Of a DNA stretch of 64,000 bases, positions 1 through 8,847 are shown in pieces (position 1 is the first letter of the stretch; every line of letters begins with the position of its first letter). Position numbers and translations under genes: made by a program. The notes below the pieces were generated by a model, which did no database searches, was not told the DNA's origin, and was given only the letters and a program-made list of their open reading frames with translations. This DNA comes from Mesorhizobium sp. M2E.F.Ca.ET.219.01.1.1 (GTDB taxonomy: Bacteria > Pseudomonadota > Alphaproteobacteria > Rhizobiales > Rhizobiaceae), in NCBI RefSeq assembly GCF_004016445.2, contig NZ_SADT02000002.1, positions 310,001 to 374,000 of the forward strand, written 5' to 3'.

Positions 1-789
1 TTCCAGCCGGTCGGGCAGCGCTTTCTCGCCCCAGTAATCGGCATTGCGCACGAAGGTCGCGCCGACCTTCGGCGTGTAGCTTTCGAGCCGGAACGGACCG
101 GTGCCTTCGAAGGTCTTCTCGTAATCGCCCTTGTAGCTCGCCGGCAGGATGACGGCGTTGTAATTGTCGATCGACACCGAATAGGGGAAGCTGCCGTTCG
201 GCGCGTCGAGATGGAATTCGACCGTGTGGTCGTCGACCTTGCGCGTACCGCCCTTCGACAGCAGGCCCTTGAACACCGAGAGAGCGTTGGACGGGCCGTT
301 CGGATCCGCGAGGCGATCGAAGGTCGCCACCACGTCGTCGGCCTTGAAGTCCTCGCCATTGTGGAATTTCACGCCCTTGCGCAGCTTGAAGGTCCACACG
401 CTGCCATCGGCATTGGGCGACCAGCTTTCGGCCAGCACCGGCTTCAGCGTCAGGTCGGGCTGTGTCACGCACAGGAATTCGGCCACCTGGAAGACCAGCT
501 GATAGCTGCCGCTGTCATAGTAAGTGACCGGGTCGATGGCGCCGCCGGGCACGGCGATGCCGGCGCGCACCGTGCCGCCGGGCTTGCCCTCGGCGCGCGC
601 TTGCGGAGCGCCCAGGCCAATCGCCGAAGCGATGCCGCCTAGGAAGGGCAGCGACAGGCCGAGCAAGCTGCCATGGCGCAGGAATTCGCGCCGGCCGATC
701 CTGCCGGCGAGCAATTCGTCGATAGCGGAATTTTCGATTGCGCTGAGCTGCTTGCGAGCGGCGTCGATCGTCCTGAAATGCTTGGGCAT
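1..789 (-). CDS. Peptide/opine-type ABC transporter substrate-binding protein, C-terminus off the window
   Basis: Periplasmic solute-binding protein of the DppA/OppA family (SBP family 5), which captures a ligand for an inner-membrane ABC importer. The first 263 residues are present and the gene runs off the left edge. Residues 33-39 (RREFLRH) followed by a hydrophobic stretch ending in ARA form a twin-arginine signal. The mature part carries typical family-5 features such as FKLRKGVKFHNGEDF. It is a close paralogue of the binding protein at 5760-7421, but is separated from that transporter operon by a LysR gene on the opposite strand. The substrate cannot be told from sequence. Confidence 0.9.
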   Translation of the reverse strand, partial: MPKHFRTIDAARKQLSAIENSAIDELLAGRIGRREFLRHGSLLGLSLPFLGGIASAIGLGAPQARAEGKPGGTVRAGIAVPGGAIDPVTYYDSGSYQLVFQVAEFLCVTQPDLTLKPVLAESWSPNADGSVWTFKLRKGVKFHNGEDFKADDVVATFDRLADPNGPSNALSVFKGLLSKGGTRKVDDHTVEFHLDAPNGSFPYSVSIDNYNAVILPASYKGDYEKTFEGTGPFRLESYTPKVGATFVRNADYWGEKALPDRLE

Positions 790-867
790 GGCGGCATTCC
801 TTGTTTTGTCGCGGGGGCTTTGGCATTTAGGCCATTGTTGACCGCGACCGGAAAGCGATATTTTTTG

Positions 868-891
868 ATCGAAGCCATCGGAGATTTCGAT
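868..891. promoter_or_regulatory. Candidate LysR-type operator in a divergent promoter
   Basis: Inverted repeat ATCGAA-N12-TTCGAT between the binding-protein gene (minus strand) and the LysR gene (plus strand), 24 bases before the LysR start. The placement fits autoregulation by the adjacent LysR protein, but the site was found by eye only. Confidence 0.35.
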
Positions 892-915
892 GGCGTTAGC
901 TCAACGGCAGAGACC

Positions 916-1824
916 ATGGATACCGAAAATCTGCGCAGTTTCCTGGAGGTCGCGGCGCATGGCAGCTTCACCGTCGCTGCCCATCGGCTGAACCTCGCCC
1001 AGTCGACCGTCAGCGCGCGCATTCGCGGCCTGGAGGAACAGCTGGGGCGAAAACTGTTCGTTCGCGACAGCGATGGCGTCACGCTGACGCCGGCCGGCCG
1101 GCAGTTCCTGCCGCATGCCTCGACGATCACCCGCACCTGGGAGCAGTCGCGCCAGGACATCGCCGTTCCCGATGGCTATGAGACGCTGCTCAGGCTGACC
1201 GCGCCCGCCTATCTCTGGGACAGCATCACCTCGCCCTGGATCGACTGGATGCGCGCGAAGCGGCCGAATGTGGCGCTGCGGCTGGAAGGCAGTTTCCCGG
1301 ATCTGGCGATCGACCAGATCGCCGAAGGCCTGCTCGACATCTGCATCCTCTATCTGCCCAGGCCGCATCCGGGCATCGTCTATGAGACGTTGGCCGTCGA
1401 CCAGGTGGTGCTCGTCCAGCATGCCGAGCAGCCCGGATCGTGGACCGACAACTACATCCTCATGGATTGGGGACTGGAGTTCCGCATCGAGCACGACCGC
1501 GCCTTTGCAGGCGTCGTGAAGCCCGCCATCTCGGCTGGGCTTGTGTTCATCGGCCTGCAACACGTCCTCTCGCGAAAGGCGGCCGCTTATTTGCCGCTCA
1601 GCGCGGTGAGCGCGCATATCGAGCGCGGCGAGCTGAAGCGCGTCGAAGATACGCCGGTGTTCCAGCGGCCGATCTACCTTGCCTATCCGGAGAACCCTGC
1701 CTCTTCCGATGCTCTCAACGTTGCCTTGACGGGCCTGCGCACGCTGGCCAGGAACCTGTCCAACGATCAGGCTTTCGCGGAGAGCGACCGCGCCTTCAGC
1801 ATGGCGGGCGGGGCGGCGTTCTGA
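916..1824 (+). CDS. LysR-family transcriptional regulator
   Basis: 302-residue LysR-type regulator. The N-terminal winged helix-turn-helix covers about residues 3-62 (AAHRLNLAQSTVSARIRGLE) and is followed by a substrate-binding effector domain. An in-frame extension is open upstream to about 673, but the family profile begins at MDTENLRSFL, so the ATG at 916 is chosen. It diverges from the binding-protein gene at 1-789 and converges with the ATPase gene so tightly that the two stop codons abut (TGA then TCA). Its position inside a peptide-type transporter cluster suggests it senses the imported ligand; that is inference. Confidence 0.9.
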   Translation: MDTENLRSFLEVAAHGSFTVAAHRLNLAQSTVSARIRGLEEQLGRKLFVRDSDGVTLTPAGRQFLPHASTITRTWEQSRQDIAVPDGYETLLRLTAPAYLWDSITSPWIDWMRAKRPNVALRLEGSFPDLAIDQIAEGLLDICILYLPRPHPGIVYETLAVDQVVLVQHAEQPGSWTDNYILMDWGLEFRIEHDRAFAGVVKPAISAGLVFIGLQHVLSRKAAAYLPLSAVSAHIERGELKRVEDTPVFQRPIYLAYPENPASSDALNVALTGLRTLARNLSNDQAFAESDRAFSMAGGAAF

Positions 1825-3858
1825 TCACGCCGGCTCGACGGCTTTGGGCTTCTGCAGCCTTGCCAGTTCCGCGTAGGGAATGTGGCAGCGGATCGTGTGG
1901 CCCGGCTGGGCCTCGGCGAGTTCCGGCTCCTGCGTCTCGCAGATGGCGCCGATCTTGCGCGGGCATCTGGTGTGGAAGACGCAGCCCGTCGGCGGGTTGG
2001 CTGCGCTTGGGATTTCGCCGTCGAGGCGGATGCGCGAGCTCTCGGTGCGATCGAGCTTTGGAACCGCCGACAACAATGCTTCCGTATAGGGGTGATGCGG
2101 TCCGGAGAAGACTGCTTCCGATGGCCCGAACTCCATGATGCGGCCGAGATAGAGCACCGCGATCTTGTCGGAGAGATAGCGCACCACGCCGAGGTCGTGC
2201 GAGATGAAGATGTAGGAGACATCCTGCTTCGACTGCAGGTCGGCGAGCAGGTTGAGGATCGCCGCCTGAACAGAGACGTCGAGCGCCGAGGTCGGCTCGT
2301 CGCACACCACGATGCGCGGATCGCCGGCAAAGGCGCGCGCGATCGCCACGCGCTGCTTCAGCCCGCCCGAAAGCTGGCGCGGCTTGACCGCCAGATGCCG
2401 GTCTGTGAGCCGCACCGAACGGACGAGTTCTTCCAGTCGCGTGTCCAGCGTCTTGCCGGTGAGACCGCCCAGCCGCTTCAAGGCGCGGCTGAGGATATGC
2501 CGGATCGAATGCGAGCGGTTGAGCGCCGAGTCCGGATTCTGGAAGACGATCTGCACCGCCTTGACCTGGTCCTCCGAGCGGCTGGCAAGGCGTGGCGCCA
2601 GCTTCTTGCCTTCAAGCTCGATCGAACCGCCGTCGTCGGGCGGCACAAGGCCGAGCAGGAGCCTGGCGAAGGTCGTCTTGCCGCTGCCGGATTCGCCGAC
2701 CAGCCCGAGCGTCTCGCCGGGCCTCAGGCTGACCGAGACATCCTTCACCGCCCTGAGCGGCCGGCCATGGCTGGCATAGGTCTTGTTCAGCCCTTCGACC
2801 TGCAGGACCGGCGGCGCTTGCCTCGGTGCGACGGCAGCGATCTCGGCGGGCGTAGCGCGCGGCAGCGACTGCGCCTTGTCGTGATAGTGACAGCGCGACA
2901 GCCGGCCGTCGCCGAGGTCGTAGAGCGGCGGCGGCTCGGCGCGGCAGCGTTCAGTGGCCAGCGCGCAGCGGTCGGCGAAGGCGCAGCCGACGATATCGGC
3001 GCCGATGCCGGGCAGGAAGCCGGGGATCGTGTCGAGCCGGCCCTGGTCCTTGCGCTGGCCGCCGCGCGGCAGGCAGCGCAGCAGCGCCACCGTGTAGGGA
3101 TGGCGCGGATCGTTGAAGACTTGCCTGGTCGAGCCTTCCTCGACCAGCATGCCGGCATAGAGCACGCCGACGCGGTCGCACATGTTGGAGACGACGGCGA
3201 GGTTGTGGCTGATGAACAGGATCGAGGCCGACAGCTCGCGCCGCAACTGTCCGATCAGGTCGAGCACCTCGGCCTCGACGGTGGCGTCAAGGCCGGTCGT
3301 CGGCTCGTCGAGGATCAACATCGAGGGATCGTTGGCCAGCGCCATGGCGATCGCCACGCGCTGCTGCATGCCGCCGGAGAGCTGATGCGGATAGCGCTGC
3401 ATGACACCAGCCGGATCGGAGATGCGCACGCGGTTCAGCATGGCGAGCGCCTTGTCTTCGGCCACCTGTCCGCTGATGCCGGCAAGCTCGAAAATCTCGG
3501 TCAGCTGGCGGCCGATGCGCAGCGACGGGTTGAGCGCCTTGCCGGGGTCCTGGTAGACCATCGACACGCTGTCCGCGCGGGCGCGTCTCAGCGCTTCGGC
3601 GTCGAGCTTCATCACATCCTTGCCGTCGAGCGCGATCGAGCCGCCGGTGATCGAGCCGTTGCGCGGCAGGTAGCGAACCACCGACAGCGCGACAGTGGAT
3701 TTGCCGCAGCCGGATTCGCCGACCAGCCCGTAGGCCTCGCCGGCCTTGATGGTCAGGTTGACGTTGCGCAGCACCGCGCGGTCGCGGCGGCCGACGCGAT
3801 AGGCGACCGAAAGATCCTTCAGTTCGAGCGCGTTGGCGGCTGGCTTGGGCTCAGTCAT
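1825..3858 (-). CDS. Fused dipeptide-type ABC transporter ATP-binding protein (DppD-DppF fusion)
   Basis: 677-residue protein holding two complete ABC ATPase domains, so one gene supplies both nucleotide-binding sites that DppD and DppF normally provide separately. Domain 1 has Walker A GESGCGKST, signature LSGGMQQR and Walker B LILDEPTTGLD. Domain 2 has GESGSGKTT, LSGGLKQR and VVCDEPTSALD. Each domain is followed by the oligopeptide/dipeptide C-terminal extension with a cysteine cluster (for example CVFHTRCP). The ATG at 3858 overlaps the upstream permease stop by 8 bases, which implies translational coupling; in-frame ATGs further upstream lie inside the permease gene. It powers import together with the two permeases that follow it on the map. 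Confidence 0.95.
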   Translation of the reverse strand: MTEPKPAANALELKDLSVAYRVGRRDRAVLRNVNLTIKAGEAYGLVGESGCGKSTVALSVVRYLPRNGSITGGSIALDGKDVMKLDAEALRRARADSVSMVYQDPGKALNPSLRIGRQLTEIFELAGISGQVAEDKALAMLNRVRISDPAGVMQRYPHQLSGGMQQRVAIAMALANDPSMLILDEPTTGLDATVEAEVLDLIGQLRRELSASILFISHNLAVVSNMCDRVGVLYAGMLVEEGSTRQVFNDPRHPYTVALLRCLPRGGQRKDQGRLDTIPGFLPGIGADIVGCAFADRCALATERCRAEPPPLYDLGDGRLSRCHYHDKAQSLPRATPAEIAAVAPRQAPPVLQVEGLNKTYASHGRPLRAVKDVSVSLRPGETLGLVGESGSGKTTFARLLLGLVPPDDGGSIELEGKKLAPRLASRSEDQVKAVQIVFQNPDSALNRSHSIRHILSRALKRLGGLTGKTLDTRLEELVRSVRLTDRHLAVKPRQLSGGLKQRVAIARAFAGDPRIVVCDEPTSALDVSVQAAILNLLADLQSKQDVSYIFISHDLGVVRYLSDKIAVLYLGRIMEFGPSEAVFSGPHHPYTEALLSAVPKLDRTESSRIRLDGEIPSAANPPTGCVFHTRCPRKIGAICETQEPELAEAQPGHTIRCHIPYAELARLQKPKAVEPA

Positions 3859-4741
3859 TGAACGCTCCATGCACGCCGTCGGCAACAAGGTTGACGCCGA
3901 TCACCAGCGAGGCGATGGCCAAGGCATCGAACAGCACCGTCCACCAGAAGCCGCCGCCGATCATGCCGTAATTGGAGGAGATCGACAGGCCCCAGTCGGG
4001 TGAGGGCGGCTGGATGCCGAAGCCCATGAAGGAGAGCGTGGCCACCGCGAAAATGGCATAGCCCAGCCGCACCGTCGTCTCGACCAGGATCGGCGGGATG
4101 ACGTTGGGCAGGATCTCGACGAACATCGTGTGCAGCGCGCCCTCGTGGCGCAGCTTTGCCGCGGCCACGTAGTCGAGCTCTCGCTCGGCCAGCACCGCAG
4201 AGCGCACCGTGCGCGCGATGATCGGCGCGAAGCTCAGGCCGATGACGACGATGACGGTGATCTTCGAGGTGCCGAGCGCAACGATGGCGAGCAGTGCGAT
4301 GATGACCACCGGGATCGCCATGAAGGCTTCGAGCACGCGGCTGACGATGTCGTCGACGATGCCGCGGAAATAACCGATGACGAGGCCGAGCGCGGTGCCG
4401 GCGATGGTCGCCAGGATCGTGGCCAAAGGCGCCACCGTCAGGATGTCGCGCGAGCCGACGATGACGCGCGAGAAGACGTCGCGGCCGAGCTGGTCGGTGC
4501 CGAACCAGTGGTCGGCTGCCGGCGGTGTCAGCGAATTGATGATGTCGCTTTCCAGCGGATCGTAGGGCACGAAGTGCTGGCCGAACAGCGCGCAGACGAC
4601 CCAGAACAACAGGATGAAAAGCCCGGTCAGGAAGGTGCCGGACCTGGAGAGCGAATGCAGCACCTCGCCCCAGGGGCTGCGCCGTGTGGCGTCGGGCGCG
4701 GAAGGTGCCGGCAGGCTGGCGGGCGTGTCTGTTGCGGTCAT
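3851..4741 (-). CDS. Dipeptide-type ABC transporter permease (DppC-like)
   Basis: 296-residue inner-membrane permease of the DppC/OppC family. It has the usual N-terminal cytoplasmic segment, a first membrane helix (about residues 35-55), the family motif HWFGTDQLGRDVFSR in the periplasmic loop and a BPD_transp_1 core of five further helices, with an EAA-type loop near YVAAAKLRHEGALHTMFV. The start at 4741 overlaps the end of the DppB-like gene by 4 bases (ATGA), and its own end overlaps the ATPase start. It pairs with the DppB-like permease to form the translocation channel. Confidence 0.95.
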   Translation of the reverse strand: MTATDTPASLPAPSAPDATRRSPWGEVLHSLSRSGTFLTGLFILLFWVVCALFGQHFVPYDPLESDIINSLTPPAADHWFGTDQLGRDVFSRVIVGSRDILTVAPLATILATIAGTALGLVIGYFRGIVDDIVSRVLEAFMAIPVVIIALLAIVALGTSKITVIVVIGLSFAPIIARTVRSAVLAERELDYVAAAKLRHEGALHTMFVEILPNVIPPILVETTVRLGYAIFAVATLSFMGFGIQPPSPDWGLSISSNYGMIGGGFWWTVLFDALAIASLVIGVNLVADGVHGAFND

Positions 4742-5640
4742 TGCTCTGCTCCCAGCCGGATGCGCGGATTGAGCACGGAATAGAGGAAATCTGCGACCAA
4801 GGTGGCCACCGCATAGACGATGCCGATGGTGAGGATCCCGGCTTCGAGCATCGGGAAATCCTTGCCTCGCGCGGCGGTGAAGATCAGCGAGCCGATGCCC
4901 TGGTAGCGGAACAGCGTCTCGATCACCACCAGGCCGCCGATGAGATAGCCGGTCTGGGTGGCGATCACCGTGATGGTCGGCAGCAGCGCGTTGCGCAGCA
5001 CATGCCGCCAGATCACCGTTCGCCAGGGCAGGCCTTTCAGCACGGCGGTGCGCGTATAGTCGGAGTCGAGCGCCTCGATCATGCCGGAGCGCGCCATGCG
5101 CGCAATATAGCCGAACAGCACCAGAAACAGCGGCAGCGACGGCAGGATCAGGTAGTAGAGCTGGGTGAAGAAGCCGGCGCCTTTCGGCCAGGCGGCGGCG
5201 ATCGGCAACCAGCGCAGCCACACCCCGAAGATCAGGATCAGGATGATGCCGGTGACGAATTCCGGCAGCACCGTCACCGACAGACCGCCGAGGCTGATGA
5301 TGCGGTCGAGCGGCCGGTTGAGGTTCAGCGCCGCGATGACCCCGCCCAGGATGCCGATCGGCACCACAAGCACGAAGGCAACCAGCGCCAGTTTCATCGA
5401 ATTGCCCAAGGCATCGATGACGAAGGGGGCGACCGGCGCGCGGAAAATATAGGACGTGCCCATGTCGCCATGGAGGAAGTTCCAGATCCAGGTGCCGTAT
5501 TGGACGAGCAGTGGCCGGTCGACGCCGAGCGAGTGGTTGAGCGCATCGACGGCGCGCTGATCGGCGAACGGCCCCAATATGGCGCGCCCGACATTGCCCG
5601 GCAGCACCTGGCCGCCAAGGAAGACCATGACGCTGAGCAA
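4738..5640 (-). CDS. Dipeptide-type ABC transporter permease (DppB-like), start uncertain
   Basis: Permease of the DppB/OppB family with the typical LGVDRPLLVQYGTWIWNFLHGDMG loop (split here as LGVDRPLLVQYG and FLHGDMG) and an EAA loop near YTRTAVLKGLPW. The first canonical start in frame is the TTG at 5640, giving 300 residues, but that cuts the first membrane helix. The frame stays open upstream to 5736 and encodes LVFLVRRLALSLVTLFLLS, exactly the expected helix, yet it contains no ATG, GTG or TTG there. An AGGAG at 5704-5700 sits 8 bases before an ATC codon at 5691, so a rare ATC start is possible. It is the second gene of the importer operon after the binding protein. Confidence 0.88.
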   Translation of the reverse strand: MLSVMVFLGGQVLPGNVGRAILGPFADQRAVDALNHSLGVDRPLLVQYGTWIWNFLHGDMGTSYIFRAPVAPFVIDALGNSMKLALVAFVLVVPIGILGGVIAALNLNRPLDRIISLGGLSVTVLPEFVTGIILILIFGVWLRWLPIAAAWPKGAGFFTQLYYLILPSLPLFLVLFGYIARMARSGMIEALDSDYTRTAVLKGLPWRTVIWRHVLRNALLPTITVIATQTGYLIGGLVVIETLFRYQGIGSLIFTAARGKDFPMLEAGILTIGIVYAVATLVADFLYSVLNPRIRLGAEQ

Positions 5641-5759
5641 AAACAGCGTGACGAGCGACAGAGCCAGGCGCCGGACTAGGAAGACGAGGATGGCGAATAC
5701 TCCTATTGGAGCCGGCTCTCCGTGGAGAGCCGGCTGTCACGGAAAAGCTTATTCGCTCG

Positions 5760-7421
5760 TCAGGCCTTCGATGCCTTCTCGAGGAACAGCTGCGACATGG
5801 CGGTGGGCTGCACGCCGGTCACGCCTTTCGCCGTCGCCGTCAGGTAGTCGTAGAAATAGCCGAAGATCACAGGCGTTTCCTCGAGCAGCAGCTTCTGGAT
5901 CTTGCCGGCGGTGGCCTTTTGCGCCTCGAGGTCGAGGGCCGCGATGTAGCTGGTCGCCAGCTGATCGTAGTCCTTGTTCTTGAAATGCGCGGCGTTCCAG
6001 GTGCCTTCGCTCTTCAGGGGGGCGGCGAGATAGACGTTCGGCACGCCGCGATGGCCGTAGTCGGTGATGCCCATCACGGAATCCAACCAGTTCGACTTGC
6101 CGAACACCGCATCGCCGTAATAGGCGCCCTGGTCGAGGATGTTGAGCTCGAGCTCGATGCCGATCTCCTTGACCCAGTTCTGGATGAGCTGGGCGTATTC
6201 CGGGATTTCCAGATAGCGCTCCGTGGTCAGCGTCATCTTGAAGCCCTGGGCGAGGCCGGCTGATTCCATCAGCTGCTTGGCCTGGGCGATATCCTGCTTG
6301 CGCTGCGGCACGCTGGTGTCGGTCGAGGGGTAGACGGCGGCAAACGGGCTGTCGTTGCCGAGCGCCGAGCGTCCCTTCATCAGGCCGGCGACGAGTTTCT
6401 CGCGGTCCAGGCAGAGCGCGATGGCGCGGCGCACGCGCGCGTCCTTCGTCGGGCCCTCGTCGCAGTGCATGTGCAGCTGCTGATGCGCGGATGATTTCAG
6501 GCTGATGATCTCGAAATTCGGATCGTTGAGGAGCGCAACGCCCGCCAGCACCGGCATCTGGTTGATGATGTCGATCTGGCCGCCCTGCAGCGCCAGGATC
6601 TGCGGCTGGATGTCGGTGAAGAAGGTGAACTCGGTGCGATCCGGCAGGGCCTTGTCGCCCCAATAGTCGTCGTTGCGCACGAAGGAGGCGCCGACCTTGG
6701 GCGTGTATTTTTCCAGCTTGAACGGACCGGTGCCGTCGAAGCTCTTCTCGTAGTCGCCCTTGTAGCTCGCCGGGATGATGACGGCGTTGTAGTTGTCCGA
6801 CGACACCATGTAGGGGAAGTTGCCGTTCGCCGCGTCGAGATGGAATTCGACCGTGTAGTCGTCGACCTTCTTGGTGTTGCCCTTCTGCAGGATGCCGGTG
6901 AACACCGACAGCGCATTGGACGAGTTGGCCGGGTCGGCGAGCCGGTCGATGCTGGCCACCACGTCATCGGCCTTCATCTCGCCGCCCGAATGGAACTTGA
7001 CGCCCTTGCGCAGCGTGAAGGTCCACACCGTGCCGTCGGCATTCGGCTTCCAGCTTTCCGCCAGCGCCGGCTTCAGCACCAGGTCCGGACCGTCGACGCA
7101 AAGGAACTCGGCCACTTGCTGCATGACGACAAGGCCGCCGGCATCGGCGATGGTGACGGGATCGATCGCCGCTGCCGGCACGCTGCTGCCAATGCGGATG
7201 GTGGCGCCGGGCGCGCCGGCGCGCGCGAGCGAGGGCGCCGCGCCGAAGCCGGCGGCCATGCCGATGCGGCCGAGCAGCGGCAGCGACAGGCCGAGCAGGC
7301 TGCCATGGCGCACGAATTCGCGGCGGCTGATGCGGCCGTCGATCAGGCCGTCAATGAGATGGTTTTCGAGTGGCGTGCGGCCGCGCCGCAGCAGATCGAG
7401 AATGCGATAATTCTTGCTCAT
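5760..7421 (-). CDS. Peptide/opine-type ABC transporter substrate-binding protein
   Basis: 553-residue family-5 periplasmic binding protein, the usual DppA/OppA length. Residues 32-40 (SRREFVRHG) plus a hydrophobic stretch ending SLARAGA give a twin-arginine signal, so the protein is probably exported folded. The middle holds the lobe features of the family (FTLRKGVKFHSGGEM). It is the first gene of the importer operon, with the permease gene starting about 70-120 bases downstream. It is closely similar along its N-terminal half to the partial binding protein at the left edge, so the cluster carries two paralogous binding proteins for one set of membrane components. Confidence 0.95.
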   Translation of the reverse strand: MSKNYRILDLLRRGRTPLENHLIDGLIDGRISRREFVRHGSLLGLSLPLLGRIGMAAGFGAAPSLARAGAPGATIRIGSSVPAAAIDPVTIADAGGLVVMQQVAEFLCVDGPDLVLKPALAESWKPNADGTVWTFTLRKGVKFHSGGEMKADDVVASIDRLADPANSSNALSVFTGILQKGNTKKVDDYTVEFHLDAANGNFPYMVSSDNYNAVIIPASYKGDYEKSFDGTGPFKLEKYTPKVGASFVRNDDYWGDKALPDRTEFTFFTDIQPQILALQGGQIDIINQMPVLAGVALLNDPNFEIISLKSSAHQQLHMHCDEGPTKDARVRRAIALCLDREKLVAGLMKGRSALGNDSPFAAVYPSTDTSVPQRKQDIAQAKQLMESAGLAQGFKMTLTTERYLEIPEYAQLIQNWVKEIGIELELNILDQGAYYGDAVFGKSNWLDSVMGITDYGHRGVPNVYLAAPLKSEGTWNAAHFKNKDYDQLATSYIAALDLEAQKATAGKIQKLLLEETPVIFGYFYDYLTATAKGVTGVQPTAMSQLFLEKASKA

Positions 7422-7510
7422 GGGTCTGAGCCCTTTCCCCGTTGTTGTGGTTGGCGAGTGCCTTCAAATTGACCAGTGCCGTGGAGTTCTCCTGTTCCCG
7501 GCTCTCGTCA

Positions 7511-7528
7511 GTATCGGTCGACATACAG
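7511..7528. promoter_or_regulatory. Candidate weak GntR/FCD site upstream of the importer operon
   Basis: A GTCGAC core (7517-7522) in the 240-base gap in front of the binding-protein gene; read on the minus strand it is TGTCGACC. It matches seven of eight bases of the perfect TGTCGACA core in front of the GntR gene at about 10.7 kb, so it may be a second, weaker site for the same regulator. The site is short, so chance is possible. Confidence 0.3.
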
Positions 7529-7661
7529 TAGCATGCGGTTCCGACCGGTCCATCCGCTGGTTGGGACGGAAAAGTCAGATTTTCTTGATGAATTGTCTGT
7601 CGGCCAGGCGACTTGAGGCCGCCCTTTTCTCGATAAGTCCTGCTAGCTTTTCGACATCCTC

Positions 7662-8846
7662 CTAATTCAGCGGCAGTCGGCGGTAGGTCCCAGGCTTTTC
7701 CGGGTCGTGATATTTGTTGCAGGGGCCATTTTCGACGAAATCGCGATGGCAGTCGGCAAGCCGTTCCTGCGACAGGCTGACCCCGAGGCCGTGGCCCTCG
7801 GGCACCCGCACGGTGTTGTTCTTCGGCGAAAACGGACCTTCCTCGATGATGTCCATCGGCTGCATGCGAAACAGCGACTGATTGGGCTCCCTGATCCAGC
7901 CGAGCGCGGCGCACAGATGCAGGTAGCAGGCGCTGCCGATGCCGGTGTCGCCGCTGTAGCACCAGTAATCGATGCCGGCATGCTCGCAGGCGCCGACAAA
8001 ACGCAGCATGCGGTTGATGCCGCCATGCGCCGTCGGATTGCCGACGAAGGCGTCCGGCACCTTCAGCTCCATGGCGCGCGCGATGTCGATGTTGTGGGTC
8101 GAGAACGGGATCGAGGTGTGACGGCGCAATTCGCGCATCTCCTCGATCGTCGCCACCGGGTCCTCCCAATTGCGCACGCCGAGCTCTTCCAGCGGTCGCG
8201 CCAACTGCCTGGCGGTCGCCAGCGAATAGGCCTGGTTGGAATCGATGCGGATCATCGCGCCGTCGCCCAGCTTCTTGCGGATCAGCTCGACTATCTTCAG
8301 CGAGACCTTCGGATCCTGGGTCGAGAACTTGCCCTCGAAGAAGGTCGTGCCGTGGCGCTCGTGGAGTTCGACGCAATAGTCGGCGACTTCTTCCGCCGTC
8401 TTCTCGCCCTTCACCTTGGCGCCGTCGCCGCGCAGCGAGAAATAGTCGGTGAAGGGGATCTCCTTGCGCACCGCGCCACCGAGCAGTTGATAGAGCGGCT
8501 GCTTCCACGCCTTGCCGCGCAGGTCCCACAGTGCCATCTCGATGGCGCCGAAAGCCATGATGCGCGTGCGGTCGTTGATCGACTGCACGCCGCTCCAGAA
8601 GGGCAGGCAGGCTTCCTCGGCGCCGGCGATGTCGAAGGCGTCGCGGCCGGCGAGCCTCGGCGCCAGCACGTCGTTGATGACAGGGGCGGCACCCGGCGTC
8701 GGCGCCTCGCCGATGCCGACGAGCCCGTCCTCGGTCTCGACCTCGACGATGGTCGGCGAGAAGCCGTCGAGCTCGCCGAAGACCCAGACGTAAGGCGCTT
8801 CCAGCCGGTAGTTGATCGGGGTTGCCTTGAGGCGCCTGATCTTCAT
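7662..8846 (-). CDS. Enolase-superfamily (mandelate racemase/muconate lactonizing) enzyme 1
   Basis: 394-residue member of the enolase superfamily, whose enzymes abstract an alpha-proton from a carboxylate held by a metal ion. The N-terminal capping domain ends near residue 125, and the TIM-barrel follows. Likely metal ligands are D202 (IRIDSNQ), E228 (NWEDPV) and N252 or H251 (FSTHNID); an Asn as third ligand recalls glucarate dehydratases. K173 in FEGKFS sits where a KxK/KxS catalytic strand is expected. The usual Asp-His dyad region reads GNPTAHGG and YWCYSGDTGIG, so the catalytic pair is altered. It follows the second enolase-family gene with one base between stop and start. It is probably a sugar-acid or amino-acid dehydratase or epimerase; the substrate is unknown. 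Confidence 0.88.
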   Translation of the reverse strand: MKIRRLKATPINYRLEAPYVWVFGELDGFSPTIVEVETEDGLVGIGEAPTPGAAPVINDVLAPRLAGRDAFDIAGAEEACLPFWSGVQSINDRTRIMAFGAIEMALWDLRGKAWKQPLYQLLGGAVRKEIPFTDYFSLRGDGAKVKGEKTAEEVADYCVELHERHGTTFFEGKFSTQDPKVSLKIVELIRKKLGDGAMIRIDSNQAYSLATARQLARPLEELGVRNWEDPVATIEEMRELRRHTSIPFSTHNIDIARAMELKVPDAFVGNPTAHGGINRMLRFVGACEHAGIDYWCYSGDTGIGSACYLHLCAALGWIREPNQSLFRMQPMDIIEEGPFSPKNNTVRVPEGHGLGVSLSQERLADCHRDFVENGPCNKYHDPEKPGTYRRLPLN

Positions 8847-8847
8847 A

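Noticed and set aside
1882..3861. Long open frame of 659 codons antisense to the fused ABC ATPase gene
   Set aside because: High-GC antisense shadow; the opposite strand encodes two complete ABC domains with all motifs.
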